A stretch of DNA of 64,000 nucleotides, taken from contig JYOD01000015.1 in NCBI GenBank assembly GCA_000955785.1, positions 45,142 to 109,141 on the forward strand, given 5' to 3'. Both the position numbers and the translations under genes were made by a program. Numbering within the stretch: the stretch's first letter is position 1; each line of letters begins with the position of its first letter. Origin of the DNA: Burkholderiaceae bacterium 16. Its GTDB lineage: Bacteria; Pseudomonadota; Gammaproteobacteria; Burkholderiales; Burkholderiaceae. Below are positions 42,776 through 51,402 of this stretch, piece after piece. The notes beneath the pieces were generated by a model. The model saw only the letters and a program-made list of their open reading frames with translations. It had not been told where the DNA came from and ran no database searches.

Positions 42776-43591
42776 ATGCAGGGATTGTTCGCGTGGCGCC
42801 GCCACGCCATCATGGCCGACGCGCCATCACTAGGTGCCGGCGAGCCCGGCACCGCACCGCTGGTGCTGGAGAACGTTGTCAATATCCGCGATCTCGGCGG
42901 CCTTCCCACGCGGGACGGCCACCGCGTGCGCGCCGGCAAGCTGTTTCGCAGCGGCAACCCGGGCCTGGCCAGCGCCGCGGACATGGAGCGGCTGCGCGCC
43001 TTGCAACTGGACGCGGTGATCGATTTCCGTTCGGCCGGAGAAAAATCGGCCGCGGAAAGCCCCTTCGGCCAGGCCTTCCGCTGGGTGGCCACGCCGGTGC
43101 TGGAAGGCAGCATGTCGATGGCCGAACTGATGCCGCGCCTGCGCGAAGGCAGCGCGGCACAGACGGAGGCCTTCATGCTGGAAGTCTACGGTGATTTCCC
43201 GCGCAAGTACCAGGCTGCCTTCGGCGGCTTCCTAAAGCTCGCGGAGCAGGGCGGCAACCTGCTGTACCACTGCACCGCGGGCAAGGACCGCACCGGCTTT
43301 GCCTCGCTGTTGTTGCTGGCGGGCCTGGGCGTGGAGCGCGACACCATCATGGCCAACTACCTGGAGTCGAATCACCGGAACCAGGGCTTCAACCAGAAGA
43401 TGAGCGCCGGCGCGGCGCAGTTCGGCGTCGATCCCGCGGTGATGTGGCCGTTGCTTGCGGTGAAGGCGTCTTATCTGGACGCGTCCATGCAGGCCATCGA
43501 GCAGGACTATGGCGGCATGGACGCGTACCTGGGCGAAGTGCTCAACGTGAATGCGGAGCGTTTGCGGCAGGCTTACCTGGTGCGGGCGTAG
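42776..43591 (+). CDS. tyrosine-specific protein phosphatase family protein
   Basis: 271-aa phosphatase of the Y_phosphatase3 group. The P-loop is HCTAGKDRTGFASLLLL (Cys nucleophile and Arg of the HCX5R motif), and the N-terminal NIRDLGGLPTRDGHRVRAGK is the family opener. Substrates may be phosphotyrosine or phosphoinositides. AGGGAAG precedes ATG 42776; ATG 42812 is an alternative. It starts 35 nt after the RRM-like gene and may be cotranscribed. Confidence 0.88.
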   Translation: MQGLFAWRRHAIMADAPSLGAGEPGTAPLVLENVVNIRDLGGLPTRDGHRVRAGKLFRSGNPGLASAADMERLRALQLDAVIDFRSAGEKSAAESPFGQAFRWVATPVLEGSMSMAELMPRLREGSAAQTEAFMLEVYGDFPRKYQAAFGGFLKLAEQGGNLLYHCTAGKDRTGFASLLLLAGLGVERDTIMANYLESNHRNQGFNQKMSAGAAQFGVDPAVMWPLLAVKASYLDASMQAIEQDYGGMDAYLGEVLNVNAERLRQAYLVRA

Positions 43592-43612
43592 CGCGTTCCC
43601 GGGGCGGAGGCG

Positions 43613-44839
43613 CTACATCCCCGCGCCTTGCTCTTTCATGATCCGCGCGGTATTCAGCGCGATCATGCCCTCCTCGTCGGTGGGCAGCACCAGCACCGGC
43701 ACACGGCTGTGATCGCGGCTGATGCGCTGCCGGTTCTCGCCGTTCGCGCCGGCATCCAGGCCGATGCCGAACAGGTCCGCCAGCCGCGCGCAGATCTTCT
43801 CGCGCACCGGCGGTGAGTTCGCGCCGATGCCGGCGGTGAACACCAGCGCATCGAGGCCGCCCAGCGTGGTGGCGAGCTTGCCGATCTCCTGCGCCGCGCG
43901 GTACGCATAGAAATCGATGGCCAGGCGCGCGCGCGGCGTGTCGCTGTCCAGCAGTACGCGCATATCGCTGCTGACGCCCGACAAGCCCTTGAGCCCCGAT
44001 TCCTGGTACAGCATGGTCTCGATGTCCTTGGTGCTCATGCCTTGCTGCGACAGCCACAGGATGGCGCCGGCATCGATGGCGCCGCAGCGCGTGCCCATCG
44101 GCAGGCCGTCGAGCGCGGTCAGGCCCATGGTGGATTCCACGCTGCGCCCCTCGCGCATGGCGCACAGGCTGGCGCCATTGCCCAGGTGCGCCACGATCAC
44201 GCGGCCGGCGGCCAGGTCGGGCGCTATCTGCTGCAGGCGGCGCGCGATGTATTCGTAGGACAGGCCATGGAAGCCGTAGCGGCGGATGCCGCGCTCGAAG
44301 TATTCGTAGGGCAGCGCCAGCAGTTGCGCCAGCGTATCGTGCCCGGCGTGGAAGGCGGTGTCGAAGCAGGCCACCTGCAGCAGCGACGGCGCGGCGGCGC
44401 GCACCGCGCGGATCGCCGTCAGGTTGTGCGGCTGATGCAGCGGCGCCAGCGGCACCAGCGCTTCTAGCTTGCCGATCACTTCGTCATCGATCTTCACCGC
44501 CGCGGAAAAATCCGCGCCGCCATGCACCACCCGATGGCCGATCGCTACCGGCGGCGCGTCGCGCAGGCCGATGCTGAGCACCAGCCGGATCAGGCGGAAG
44601 GCAGCGTCGTGATCGGCGACCTGGTCCACCGGGAAGCATTCGTCGGCCACCACGCGGCCGTCCGCCATCTTCGCGGTCAGGCGGGGCGAGACGCCGATGC
44701 CTTCGATCTGCCCGTGCGCGCTGAGCACCGGGTTGATGTCGGTGTTGGCGTGCGCCGCCTCGGGTACTGCATAGACGGAGACCTTGACGCTCGACGAGCC
44801 GGCGTTGACGACCAGGATGGTGGGGTGGGTGACACTCAC
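43613..44839 (-). CDS. ackA: acetate kinase
   Basis: 408-aa ASKHA kinase making ATP from acetyl phosphate, or the reverse. Landmarks: ILVVNAGSSSVKVSVY at the N-terminus, HRVVHGGADF, CFDTAFHAGHD, GFHGLSYEY, VIVAHLGNGASLCAM and GLTALDGLPMGTRCG. The start is GTG (complement of 44837-44839) with AGGAG 8 nt upstream; the longer frame to 45220 overlaps pta and is not family-like. It follows pta by 35 nt on the same strand. Confidence 0.95.
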   Translation of the reverse strand: MSVTHPTILVVNAGSSSVKVSVYAVPEAAHANTDINPVLSAHGQIEGIGVSPRLTAKMADGRVVADECFPVDQVADHDAAFRLIRLVLSIGLRDAPPVAIGHRVVHGGADFSAAVKIDDEVIGKLEALVPLAPLHQPHNLTAIRAVRAAAPSLLQVACFDTAFHAGHDTLAQLLALPYEYFERGIRRYGFHGLSYEYIARRLQQIAPDLAAGRVIVAHLGNGASLCAMREGRSVESTMGLTALDGLPMGTRCGAIDAGAILWLSQQGMSTKDIETMLYQESGLKGLSGVSSDMRVLLDSDTPRARLAIDFYAYRAAQEIGKLATTLGGLDALVFTAGIGANSPPVREKICARLADLFGIGLDAGANGENRQRISRDHSRVPVLVLPTDEEGMIALNTARIMKEQGAGM

Positions 44840-44874
44840 GCGGGCATCTCCTGTGCAAAGGAATGGTTGGACGC

Positions 44875-45816
44875 TCAGATCACCGTGGGCGTCCCGACGG
44901 TGCGGCGCGCATGCGCCAGCAGCACGGCAATCGCGCAACTGGCGATGCGCGCGCGCACCGTGTCGGCGCGGCTGGTGAGGATGATCGGCACGCGCGCGCC
45001 CAGCACGATGCCGGCCGCCTCGGCGCCGGCCAGGAAGGTGAGCTGCTTGGCCAGCATATTGCCGGCTTCGAGATCGGGCACCAGCAGGATGTCGGGGTCG
45101 CCCGCCACCTCGGAGACGATGCCCTTGGTGATGGCGGCTTCGCGGCTGATGGCATTGTCGAAGGCCAGCGGGCCATCGAGGATGCCGCCTTCGATCTGGC
45201 CGCGCCGGCTCATCATGCACAGCGCGGCGGCATCGATGGTGGAGGGGATCTTGTCGGTCACGGTTTCCACCGCCGACAGGATCGCCACCTTGGGCCGCTC
45301 GATGTCCAGCACGCGCAGCAGGTCGATCGCGTTGCGGCAGATATCGGCCTTGTCGTTGAGGGTGGGAAAGATATTGACCGCGGCGTCGGTGATGAACAGC
45401 GGCTTGTGATAGGTCGGCACGTCCATCGCAAACACATGCGAGAGGCGGCGGCCGGTACGCAGCCCCGTTGCCGCGGCGGTGACTTCCTGCAGCAGTTCGT
45501 CGGTGTGCTGGCTGCCCTTCATCAGCAGCTCCGCCTCGCCGGCGCGTATTGCCGCGACGGCGCGCGCGGCGGCGGCGTGGCTGTGTGGCGCGTCGATCAG
45601 CACGGCGTTGCCAAGGTCCAGCGCGTTAGCGTCAGCTACCTGGCGGATGCGGGCCTGGGGCCCGACCAGAAGCGGCACGATCAGGCCGAGGCGCGCGGCC
45701 TCCAGCGCGCCGCCGAGCGACGAGGCGTCGCAGGGATGCGCCACCGCGGTGGGAATGGCTGGCAGGTCTTGGCAGCGGGACAGCAGGACGGCGTACTTGT
45801 CGAGAGTCTGGGTCAT
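44875..45816 (-). CDS. pta: phosphate acetyltransferase (short form)
   Basis: 313-aa PTA_PTB-family enzyme that converts acetyl-CoA plus phosphate to acetyl phosphate. VFAMDVPTYHKPLFITDAAVNI and AISREAAITKGIVSEVAGDPDILLVPDLEAGNMLAKQL are family blocks. It has no N-terminal MaoC domain, unlike the fused hydratase-Pta proteins of many relatives. A phosphotransbutyrylase-type acyl range is possible. It is divergent from the DUF3141 gene and upstream of ackA. Confidence 0.9.
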   Translation of the reverse strand: MTQTLDKYAVLLSRCQDLPAIPTAVAHPCDASSLGGALEAARLGLIVPLLVGPQARIRQVADANALDLGNAVLIDAPHSHAAAARAVAAIRAGEAELLMKGSQHTDELLQEVTAAATGLRTGRRLSHVFAMDVPTYHKPLFITDAAVNIFPTLNDKADICRNAIDLLRVLDIERPKVAILSAVETVTDKIPSTIDAAALCMMSRRGQIEGGILDGPLAFDNAISREAAITKGIVSEVAGDPDILLVPDLEAGNMLAKQLTFLAGAEAAGIVLGARVPIILTSRADTVRARIASCAIAVLLAHARRTVGTPTVI

Positions 45817-46085
45817 CGGCTTTCCAGTGCGTCGGGTTGCGGTGCGGCGGCGCGGCGGACATGCTGCGTCGCGCAAAAACAAAGCCAAGTATAGGCCATG
45901 TTTCCGGCAGCACGGTGACAGCTGCGCCGCGGCTTGTGTTGGGTCATGGCATTGCGGATTTGCCCATGCAGCGGGTTGTCAAGCGGGTTGAGGACTGGTA
46001 GATTGCGTCGTGCTGCAGGGCAGCAATTCCATGCCGCTGCGTGGAAATGTCCGCCTCCAACGCCACACCGTAGAGGGGAAGCCGA

Positions 46086-48539
46086 GTGAACGCACGTGTA
46101 CCCGCCACCCAATCCGGCACCGCTGCCGCCAGCCAGTTGCCGTCCGCCAGCGACATGCCGCCGCTGTTGTCCGATGCGTTTTCCTACACGCTAGATGCCT
46201 GGCAGCGCGCCATCCTGTTGCTCGATATCCTGCGCGAGCGCGGCAACCAGACCTTCGAGCACGAACGCGAAGGCATGCCGCCGGTGCTGGTCTTCGAGCA
46301 CGAGGTGGTGATCGACGGGCGCACGCTGGAGCAGCCCGCCAACTACGCCTTGCTGCGCATCCTGCCGCCGCCGGGCATGGCCACCGACGACACCAAGCGG
46401 CCCTTCGTGGTGATCGACCCGCGCGCCGGGCACGGTCCCGGCATCGGCGGCTTCAAGATCGACAGCGAGATCGGCATCGCGCTGCGCAGCGGCCATCCCT
46501 GCTACTTTGTCACCTTCTTCCCCGTGCCTTGCCCCGGCCAGACCATCGAATGCGTGGCGCGCGCGGAGGCCGTGTTCCTGCTCACCGTGGCCGAGCGCCA
46601 CCCGCAGGCGCAGGGCAAGCCGTTCGTGATCGGCAACTGCCAGGGCGGCTGGGCACTGATGATGCTCGCGGCCGCCGCGCCCGACCTGGTCGGGCCGATC
46701 CTGCTGGCGGGGTCGCCGCTGGCCTACTGGTCCGGCGTGCGCGGGCGCAACCCGATGCGCTATAGCGGCGGCCTGCTGGGCGGCTCGTGGCTGTCGTCCT
46801 TTACCGCCGATCTGGGCAACGGCCGTTTCGACGGGGCATGGCTGGTACAGAATTTCGAGCAGCTCAATCCGTCCAACACCTACTGGAAAAAGCTCTACGA
46901 CGTCTACGCGCAGGTCGATACCGAGCGTGAGCGCTTCCTGGAGTTCGAGCGCTGGTGGGGCGGCCACTTCCTGCTCAACCGCGCCGAGATCGACTGGATC
47001 GTGCAGAACCTGTTCGTCGGCAATCATCTCACCGCCGGCGAGGTGCGCAGCGCGGACGGCAGCGTCGCGGTGGACCTGCGCAATGTGCGCTCGCCCATTG
47101 TGGTCTTTGCCTCCTGGGGAGACAACATCACGCCGCCGCAGCAGGCGCTGAACTGGATTCCCGATCTCTACGCCAGCGTCGACGAGATCGTCGCCAACGA
47201 CCAGGTCATCGTCTACTGCCTGCACGAGAAGGTCGGGCATCTCGGCATCTTTGTCTCGGCCGGCGTGGCCAACCGCGAGCACACGGAGTTGTTCTCCGCG
47301 CTCGACCTGATCGATGTGCTGCCGCCCGGCCTGTACGAAGCGCGCATCGAGGACATCGCGCCCGGCACCTCGCACTTGGATCTGATCGAAGGGCGCTACC
47401 TGATGCGCTTCGAGCGCCGTACCATCGACGATATCCTGGCGCTGGACGATGGGCGCGACGACGAGAGCCCCTTCGAGGTGGTGCGGCGCGTGGCAGAGAT
47501 CAACCAGCGCCTTTACGACACGTTCGCCTCGCCGGCGGTGCAGGCCATGTCCAACGAACTGGGCGCATACGCCATGCGGCAGATGCATCCGGCCCGTCTC
47601 GAGCGCTCGCTGGCGTCGGACGCGAATCCGTGGATGGCGTGGCTCGCCGCCTTCGCCCCGGCGGTGCGCGAGGCTCGGCAGCCGGTGGCGCCGGACAATC
47701 CCTTCGTCACGCTGGAGCGCGCGGTCTCCGACACCATCGTGCGCACGCTCGACGCCTGGCGCGACCAGCGCGATGCCCTTTACGAGCAGACCTTCGAAGC
47801 GCTCTACCAGTCGCCGTGGCTGTCCGCGCTGGTCGGCTTCTCGCCGGGCGCCGAAAAGCGCGGCCCGCCGCCGCTGAGCGCGGCGCTGCGACAGGAACTG
47901 GCCGCGCGGCGCATCCATGAGGCGGAAGCCGGGATTGAGCAGGGCACTGCGCTGGACGCCTTCATGCGCATCCTGGCCTATGTGGCGGACGAAGACGCCA
48001 GTATCGAGGAGCGTCCGTTCAACCTCATGCGGCAGATGGCGCGCGAGCACCTGCAGCAGCAACCGGACATTGCCACGGTCAAGGCCGCGGTCAGGCGGCA
48101 GAGCTTTATCGTCGGCCTCGATGCCGGGCGCGCGGTGGCCGCGTTGCCGCTCCTGGTGCCGGACAGCACGCAGCGCCATCGCATCATGATGGCGATCCAC
48201 CGCATCCTGACCATAGCCGGACCGCTCGATGGCGGCCGCCTGGCACGCTATCGCGAGGTGGCGAGCGTGATGGGCACCGACCATACGCTGCGGCAGGCGG
48301 CGGCGGAGGCCGCGCCCGCCGTGGTTCCCGTGGCGCCCGTTGTTTCTCCGGTTTCGCCGGCTTTGCCGCTTGCGCCGGAGGATCCGCCAGCAGTTGCGGC
48401 CCCCCGCGCGGTGCGCAAGCCGGCATCGCCCGAAGCCGCGGCACGCACGCGCAAGGCAAGCGCCGGCCCGGCCGGCGCCGCCAGGCCGGCAAGAACCGTC
48501 AAGGCCTTGCCGCGGCGCGGCGGCAAAAAGGGAAGTTAA
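46086..48539 (+). CDS. DUF3141 protein, PHA-synthase-like alpha/beta hydrolase
   Basis: 817-aa DUF3141 protein. Residues about 60-400 form an alpha/beta-hydrolase with a lipase-like box GNCQGG (Cys185), Asp346 (SWGDNITP) and His385 (VGHLGIF), the same Cys-Asp-His arrangement as PhaC polyester synthases. Residues about 430-730 are helical. The tail (about 735-817) is Ala/Pro/Lys/Arg-rich, ending PRRGGKKGS, like histone-H1-type or PhaM-type DNA-binding tails. GTG start with GAGGGGAAG upstream. It is followed by fabI and divergent from pta-ackA. Its enzymatic role is unknown. Confidence 0.85.
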   Translation: MNARVPATQSGTAAASQLPSASDMPPLLSDAFSYTLDAWQRAILLLDILRERGNQTFEHEREGMPPVLVFEHEVVIDGRTLEQPANYALLRILPPPGMATDDTKRPFVVIDPRAGHGPGIGGFKIDSEIGIALRSGHPCYFVTFFPVPCPGQTIECVARAEAVFLLTVAERHPQAQGKPFVIGNCQGGWALMMLAAAAPDLVGPILLAGSPLAYWSGVRGRNPMRYSGGLLGGSWLSSFTADLGNGRFDGAWLVQNFEQLNPSNTYWKKLYDVYAQVDTERERFLEFERWWGGHFLLNRAEIDWIVQNLFVGNHLTAGEVRSADGSVAVDLRNVRSPIVVFASWGDNITPPQQALNWIPDLYASVDEIVANDQVIVYCLHEKVGHLGIFVSAGVANREHTELFSALDLIDVLPPGLYEARIEDIAPGTSHLDLIEGRYLMRFERRTIDDILALDDGRDDESPFEVVRRVAEINQRLYDTFASPAVQAMSNELGAYAMRQMHPARLERSLASDANPWMAWLAAFAPAVREARQPVAPDNPFVTLERAVSDTIVRTLDAWRDQRDALYEQTFEALYQSPWLSALVGFSPGAEKRGPPPLSAALRQELAARRIHEAEAGIEQGTALDAFMRILAYVADEDASIEERPFNLMRQMAREHLQQQPDIATVKAAVRRQSFIVGLDAGRAVAALPLLVPDSTQRHRIMMAIHRILTIAGPLDGGRLARYREVASVMGTDHTLRQAAAEAAPAVVPVAPVVSPVSPALPLAPEDPPAVAAPRAVRKPASPEAAARTRKASAGPAGAARPARTVKALPRRGGKKGS

Positions 48540-48581
48540 GCCAGCGCCAGCGGCGCGCATTGACTGAGAGCGAGGGACATC

Positions 48582-49361
48582 ATGGTGCAAGTACCCAATC
48601 CTCCATTGCTGGGCGCGCGCGTGCTGGTGGTCGGCGTGGCCAATGCGGAGTCCATCGCGTGGGGCTGCGCGCGGGCTTTTCGCGAACTCGGCGCCGAACT
48701 GGCGATCACCTATCTCAACGACAAGGCCTATCCGCATGTGGCCCCGCTTGCCGAAGCGGTGGGCGCGACGATCCTGATGCCGCTCGACGTGGAGGTCGCC
48801 GCGCAGGAGCAGGCACTGTTCGAGCGCATCGCGCAGCAATGGGGCCGGCTTGACGCGATGGTGCACTCGATCGCCTTCGCACCCAAGGCCGACCTGCAGG
48901 GCGGATTGCTGAACTCGTCCGCAGACGGCTTCGCGCGCGCCATGGATGTGTCCTGCCATTCCTTCGTGCGGCTGGCCCGGCGCGCGGTGCCGCTGATGAG
49001 CGCGGGCGGCAGCCTGTTCGCGATGAGCTACGAGGGCGCCAACCGGGTGGTGCCCAACTACAACCTGATGGGGCCGGTCAAGGCAGCGCTCGAGGCTTCG
49101 TGCCGCTACCTGGCGCACGAACTGGGTCCGGGCGGCATTCGCGTGCACGCCATCTCGCCGGGGCCGCTCAAGACCCGCGCGGCATCCGGCCTCAAGGATT
49201 TCGAGCAATTGCTGGCGGACGCCGCGGGCCGGGCCCCGGTGGGCGAGCTGGTCGACATCATGGATGTGGGCTTTGCCACCGCCTACCTCGCCACGCCCTA
49301 CGCGCGGCGGATTTCCGGCAACACGGTCTACGTCGACGGCGGCATGCACATCATGGGCTGA
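48582..49361 (+). CDS. fabI: enoyl-ACP reductase FabI
   Basis: 259-aa short-chain dehydrogenase of the FabI type, which reduces enoyl-ACP with NADH in the last step of fatty-acid elongation. VVGVANAESIAWG is the nucleotide-binding start, HSIAFAPK follows, and the catalytic pair is Tyr-x6-Lys in YNLMGPVK. It is 42 nt after the DUF3141 gene and likely cotranscribed. The main housekeeping fabI is usually elsewhere in such genomes, so this may be a second, condition-specific copy (inference). Confidence 0.92.
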   Translation: MVQVPNPPLLGARVLVVGVANAESIAWGCARAFRELGAELAITYLNDKAYPHVAPLAEAVGATILMPLDVEVAAQEQALFERIAQQWGRLDAMVHSIAFAPKADLQGGLLNSSADGFARAMDVSCHSFVRLARRAVPLMSAGGSLFAMSYEGANRVVPNYNLMGPVKAALEASCRYLAHELGPGGIRVHAISPGPLKTRAASGLKDFEQLLADAAGRAPVGELVDIMDVGFATAYLATPYARRISGNTVYVDGGMHIMG

Positions 49362-49486
49362 GGCCCCGGGCCGGACCAATTCCCCATGGGCTGGCCACGA
49401 CCCGCCACGGGCCGCCTACAATGAGCTAAACAACGGAGGCCTGTGCCGCCCGCCACGTGCGCGCTGCCTCATATCGGGAGCCAGAC

Positions 49487-49729
49487 ATGAAGGTACTCAT
49501 CCGGGGCCTACACCGCGATGTGACCGAACAGATGCTGCGCGACAAGCTGGCACCCTACGCGCCGGTCAAGTCCGTGGAGCTGGTGCGCGAGGGCGATCCG
49601 GAACATCCGTGGGCCTGGGTCAACCTGGATGTCGATCCCTTTACCGCGTGGCGCCTGCTGCGCCAGCTCGATCGCCAGTATTTCGCCGGCAGCATGATGC
49701 GCTGGTACATCCCCGCCCACCAGGGCTGA
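49487..49729 (+). CDS. RRM-like small protein, paralogue 2
   Basis: 80-aa protein starting MKVLIRGLHRDVTEQMLRDK, closely related to the gene at 42487 in length and motif order (KVLIRGL, ELVREGD, HPWAWVNLD, LDRQYFAG, RWYIPAH). GGGAG precedes the ATG. The pair brackets the ackA-pta-DUF3141-fabI cluster, both on +. RRM-like fold and RNA binding are inferred. Confidence 0.72.
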   Translation: MKVLIRGLHRDVTEQMLRDKLAPYAPVKSVELVREGDPEHPWAWVNLDVDPFTAWRLLRQLDRQYFAGSMMRWYIPAHQG

Positions 49730-49824
49730 CGCAGAACGCCGCCTGGCGCCGCCCGCGGGCCTTTGCATTAAGATAAGCGGCTTCTGCCACTCTGCTGCGC
49801 TCCTACAGGGTAGCGCCCTCCCGC

Positions 49825-50619
49825 ATGCTCGAACTCGACGGCGCAATCTGGTTCCGCTCAGGCTCCCAGGACTGGGGTGGCCGCGAACGTATCGCCCTGC
49901 TGGCCGCGATCGGCGAGCATGGCTCGATCACGGCGGCGGCCAAGGCGGTCGGCCTGAGCTACAAGGCCGCCTGGGACGCCATCGACGCGATGAACAACAG
50001 CGCCGGCGAGCCGCTGGTGGTGCGCGCCGCCGGTGGCAAGGGCGGTGGCGGCACGGTGCTCACGGAGCGCGCCGCCAGCCTGATCCGCACCTACCGCGCG
50101 CTGGAGCAGGAGCACCAGCGCTTTATCGCCCACCTTGGCCACCTCGGCGAGACCGCGCAGGATGACCTGCACCTGATGCGGCGCTTCATGGTCAGGACGA
50201 GTGCACGCAACAAGCTGTTCGGCACCGTCGCGGCGATCCGCGGCGGTGCCGTCAACGACGAGGTCGCGCTGGCGCTCGCGGGCGGCCAGCAGGTGGTTGC
50301 CACCATCACCCATGAGAGCGTGGAGACGCTGGGCCTCGCGCCCGGCATCGAAGCCTTTGCCCTGATCAAGGCTTCATCGGTCCTGCTCGGGCTGCCCGAC
50401 CCCACGCTGCGGCTGTCGGCGCGCAACCAGTTGCCGGGCACGGTGAGCCGGGTGCTGCCTGGCGCCGTCAATGCCGAGGTGGCGCTTGAACTGGACGGCG
50501 GCGGCACCGTGGTGGCCGTCGTCACCAACGAGAGCGTTGGCGCGCTGGGGCTGGCCGATGGCAGCCGCGCGCTTGCCATCTTCAAGGCGTCGAGCGTGAT
50601 TCTCGGCATCATGGGCTGA
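49825..50619 (+). CDS. modE: molybdate-responsive regulator ModE
   Basis: 264-aa regulator. Winged helix (about 15-110, ERIALLAAIGEHGSITAAAK, GLSYKAAWDAIDAMNN) plus two TOBE/Mop domains (about 122-190 and 195-264, TSARNKLFGTVAAIRGGAVNDEV and SARNQLPGTVSRVLPGAVNAEV) that bind molybdate. Molybdate-bound ModE represses modABC in other bacteria; a good ModE box lies before modA here. It is encoded 4.3 kb from modA on the opposite strand. Confidence 0.94.
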   Translation: MLELDGAIWFRSGSQDWGGRERIALLAAIGEHGSITAAAKAVGLSYKAAWDAIDAMNNSAGEPLVVRAAGGKGGGGTVLTERAASLIRTYRALEQEHQRFIAHLGHLGETAQDDLHLMRRFMVRTSARNKLFGTVAAIRGGAVNDEVALALAGGQQVVATITHESVETLGLAPGIEAFALIKASSVLLGLPDPTLRLSARNQLPGTVSRVLPGAVNAEVALELDGGGTVVAVVTNESVGALGLADGSRALAIFKASSVILGIMG

Positions 50620-50631
50620 GCCCTGCGCGCC

Positions 50632-51128
50632 TCAGGCGGGATCCAGCGGCTTGCCCAGCAGTACCGTGGTGAAGCCGTGCCAGCTTTCGTCGGGGTAGAA
50701 TTCCACCTCGGCATAGCCGTGGCGCTGGTAGAAGGCGCGGCTCTCCACGTTGAAGGTATCCGTCTCGAGCCTGGCCGCCTGGCCTGCCGATGACCTGCCG
50801 CTGCCATCGCGGCTTCCGCGTGCGCCAGCAGCGCGCTGCCCAGTCCGCGTGCCTGCCAGCGTGGCGACACATGCAGCGCCCAGACGAAGTCGTTCTCCCA
50901 GTCCACCATGCCTGCCACCGTGCCGTCCACGCAGGCGAGGTGGAACTCTGCCAGCCGGCTACGGACATAATCACCGATCTTGTCGCCCTGGGCGAAGCGC
51001 ATTGCCGCCTCGGGCGTGAGCTGCGGCTTCCACGTGGTGAGATAGGTTTCGGTGAGGATGGTGGCGACGGCCTGGGCATCGGACGGGCCGGCGCGCCGGA
51101 TCTGCGGGCTTGAGGATGGTGTGTGCAT
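50632..51128 (-). pseudogene. GNAT acetyltransferase frameshifted by an 8-bp duplication
   Basis: From ATG 51128 the GNAT fold reads IRRAGPSDAQAVATILTETY and WQARGLGSALLAHAEAAMAAAGHRQA, then shifts frame. A different frame continues LETDTFNVESRAFYQRHGYA and GFTTVLLGKPLDPA to TGA at 50632. On + the octamer GCCTGGCC is present twice in tandem (50769-50776, 50777-50784); removing one copy restores a 162-aa protein. Without repair the read runs into an antisense frame. Confidence 0.85.
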
Positions 51129-51229
51129 GCCCGCAAGGATAGCCGGGCCGCGGCGTGAAGATCACGGGCAGGCAGCCAACGCAAAAAAAAAAAGCCAGAA
51201 ACATCAAAAGCACAATAAACAAACCAACG

Positions 51230-51400
51230 ATGCACAGGAATCTGCACGAAGCAAACCGGTTGTCGTGGAATGCCGCCACGGTAGCCCACAACAGCCACAA
51301 GGGCGACCAGGCGGCCTTCTTCCGCGCCGGCGGATGCACGCAGTTCCCGGAGGAACTGACGCTGCTGATGTCGGGCCTGGTGGCCGCTGCGAGGGGTTGA
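51230..51400 (+). pseudogene. N-terminal remnant of a SAM-dependent methyltransferase
   Basis: Reads MHRNLHEANRLSWNAATVAH, then NSHKGDQAAFFRAGGCTQFP and EELTLL, which is the usual start of a class I methyltransferase family in these bacteria, then collapses to MSGLVAAARG and stops. The SAM-binding core is missing. It ends 2 nt before the LysE gene. A run of 11 A lies upstream (51183-51193). Confidence 0.55.
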
Positions 51401-51402
51401 GC

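Noticed and set aside
45817..46085. FNR-type box between pta and the DUF3141 gene
   Set aside because: No TTGAT-N4-ATCAA-like sequence could be found, although anaerobic control would fit the genes.
46191..49379. 1062-codon minus-strand frame opposite the DUF3141 and fabI genes
   Set aside because: Covers two well-supported genes antisense; composition typical of a shadow frame.
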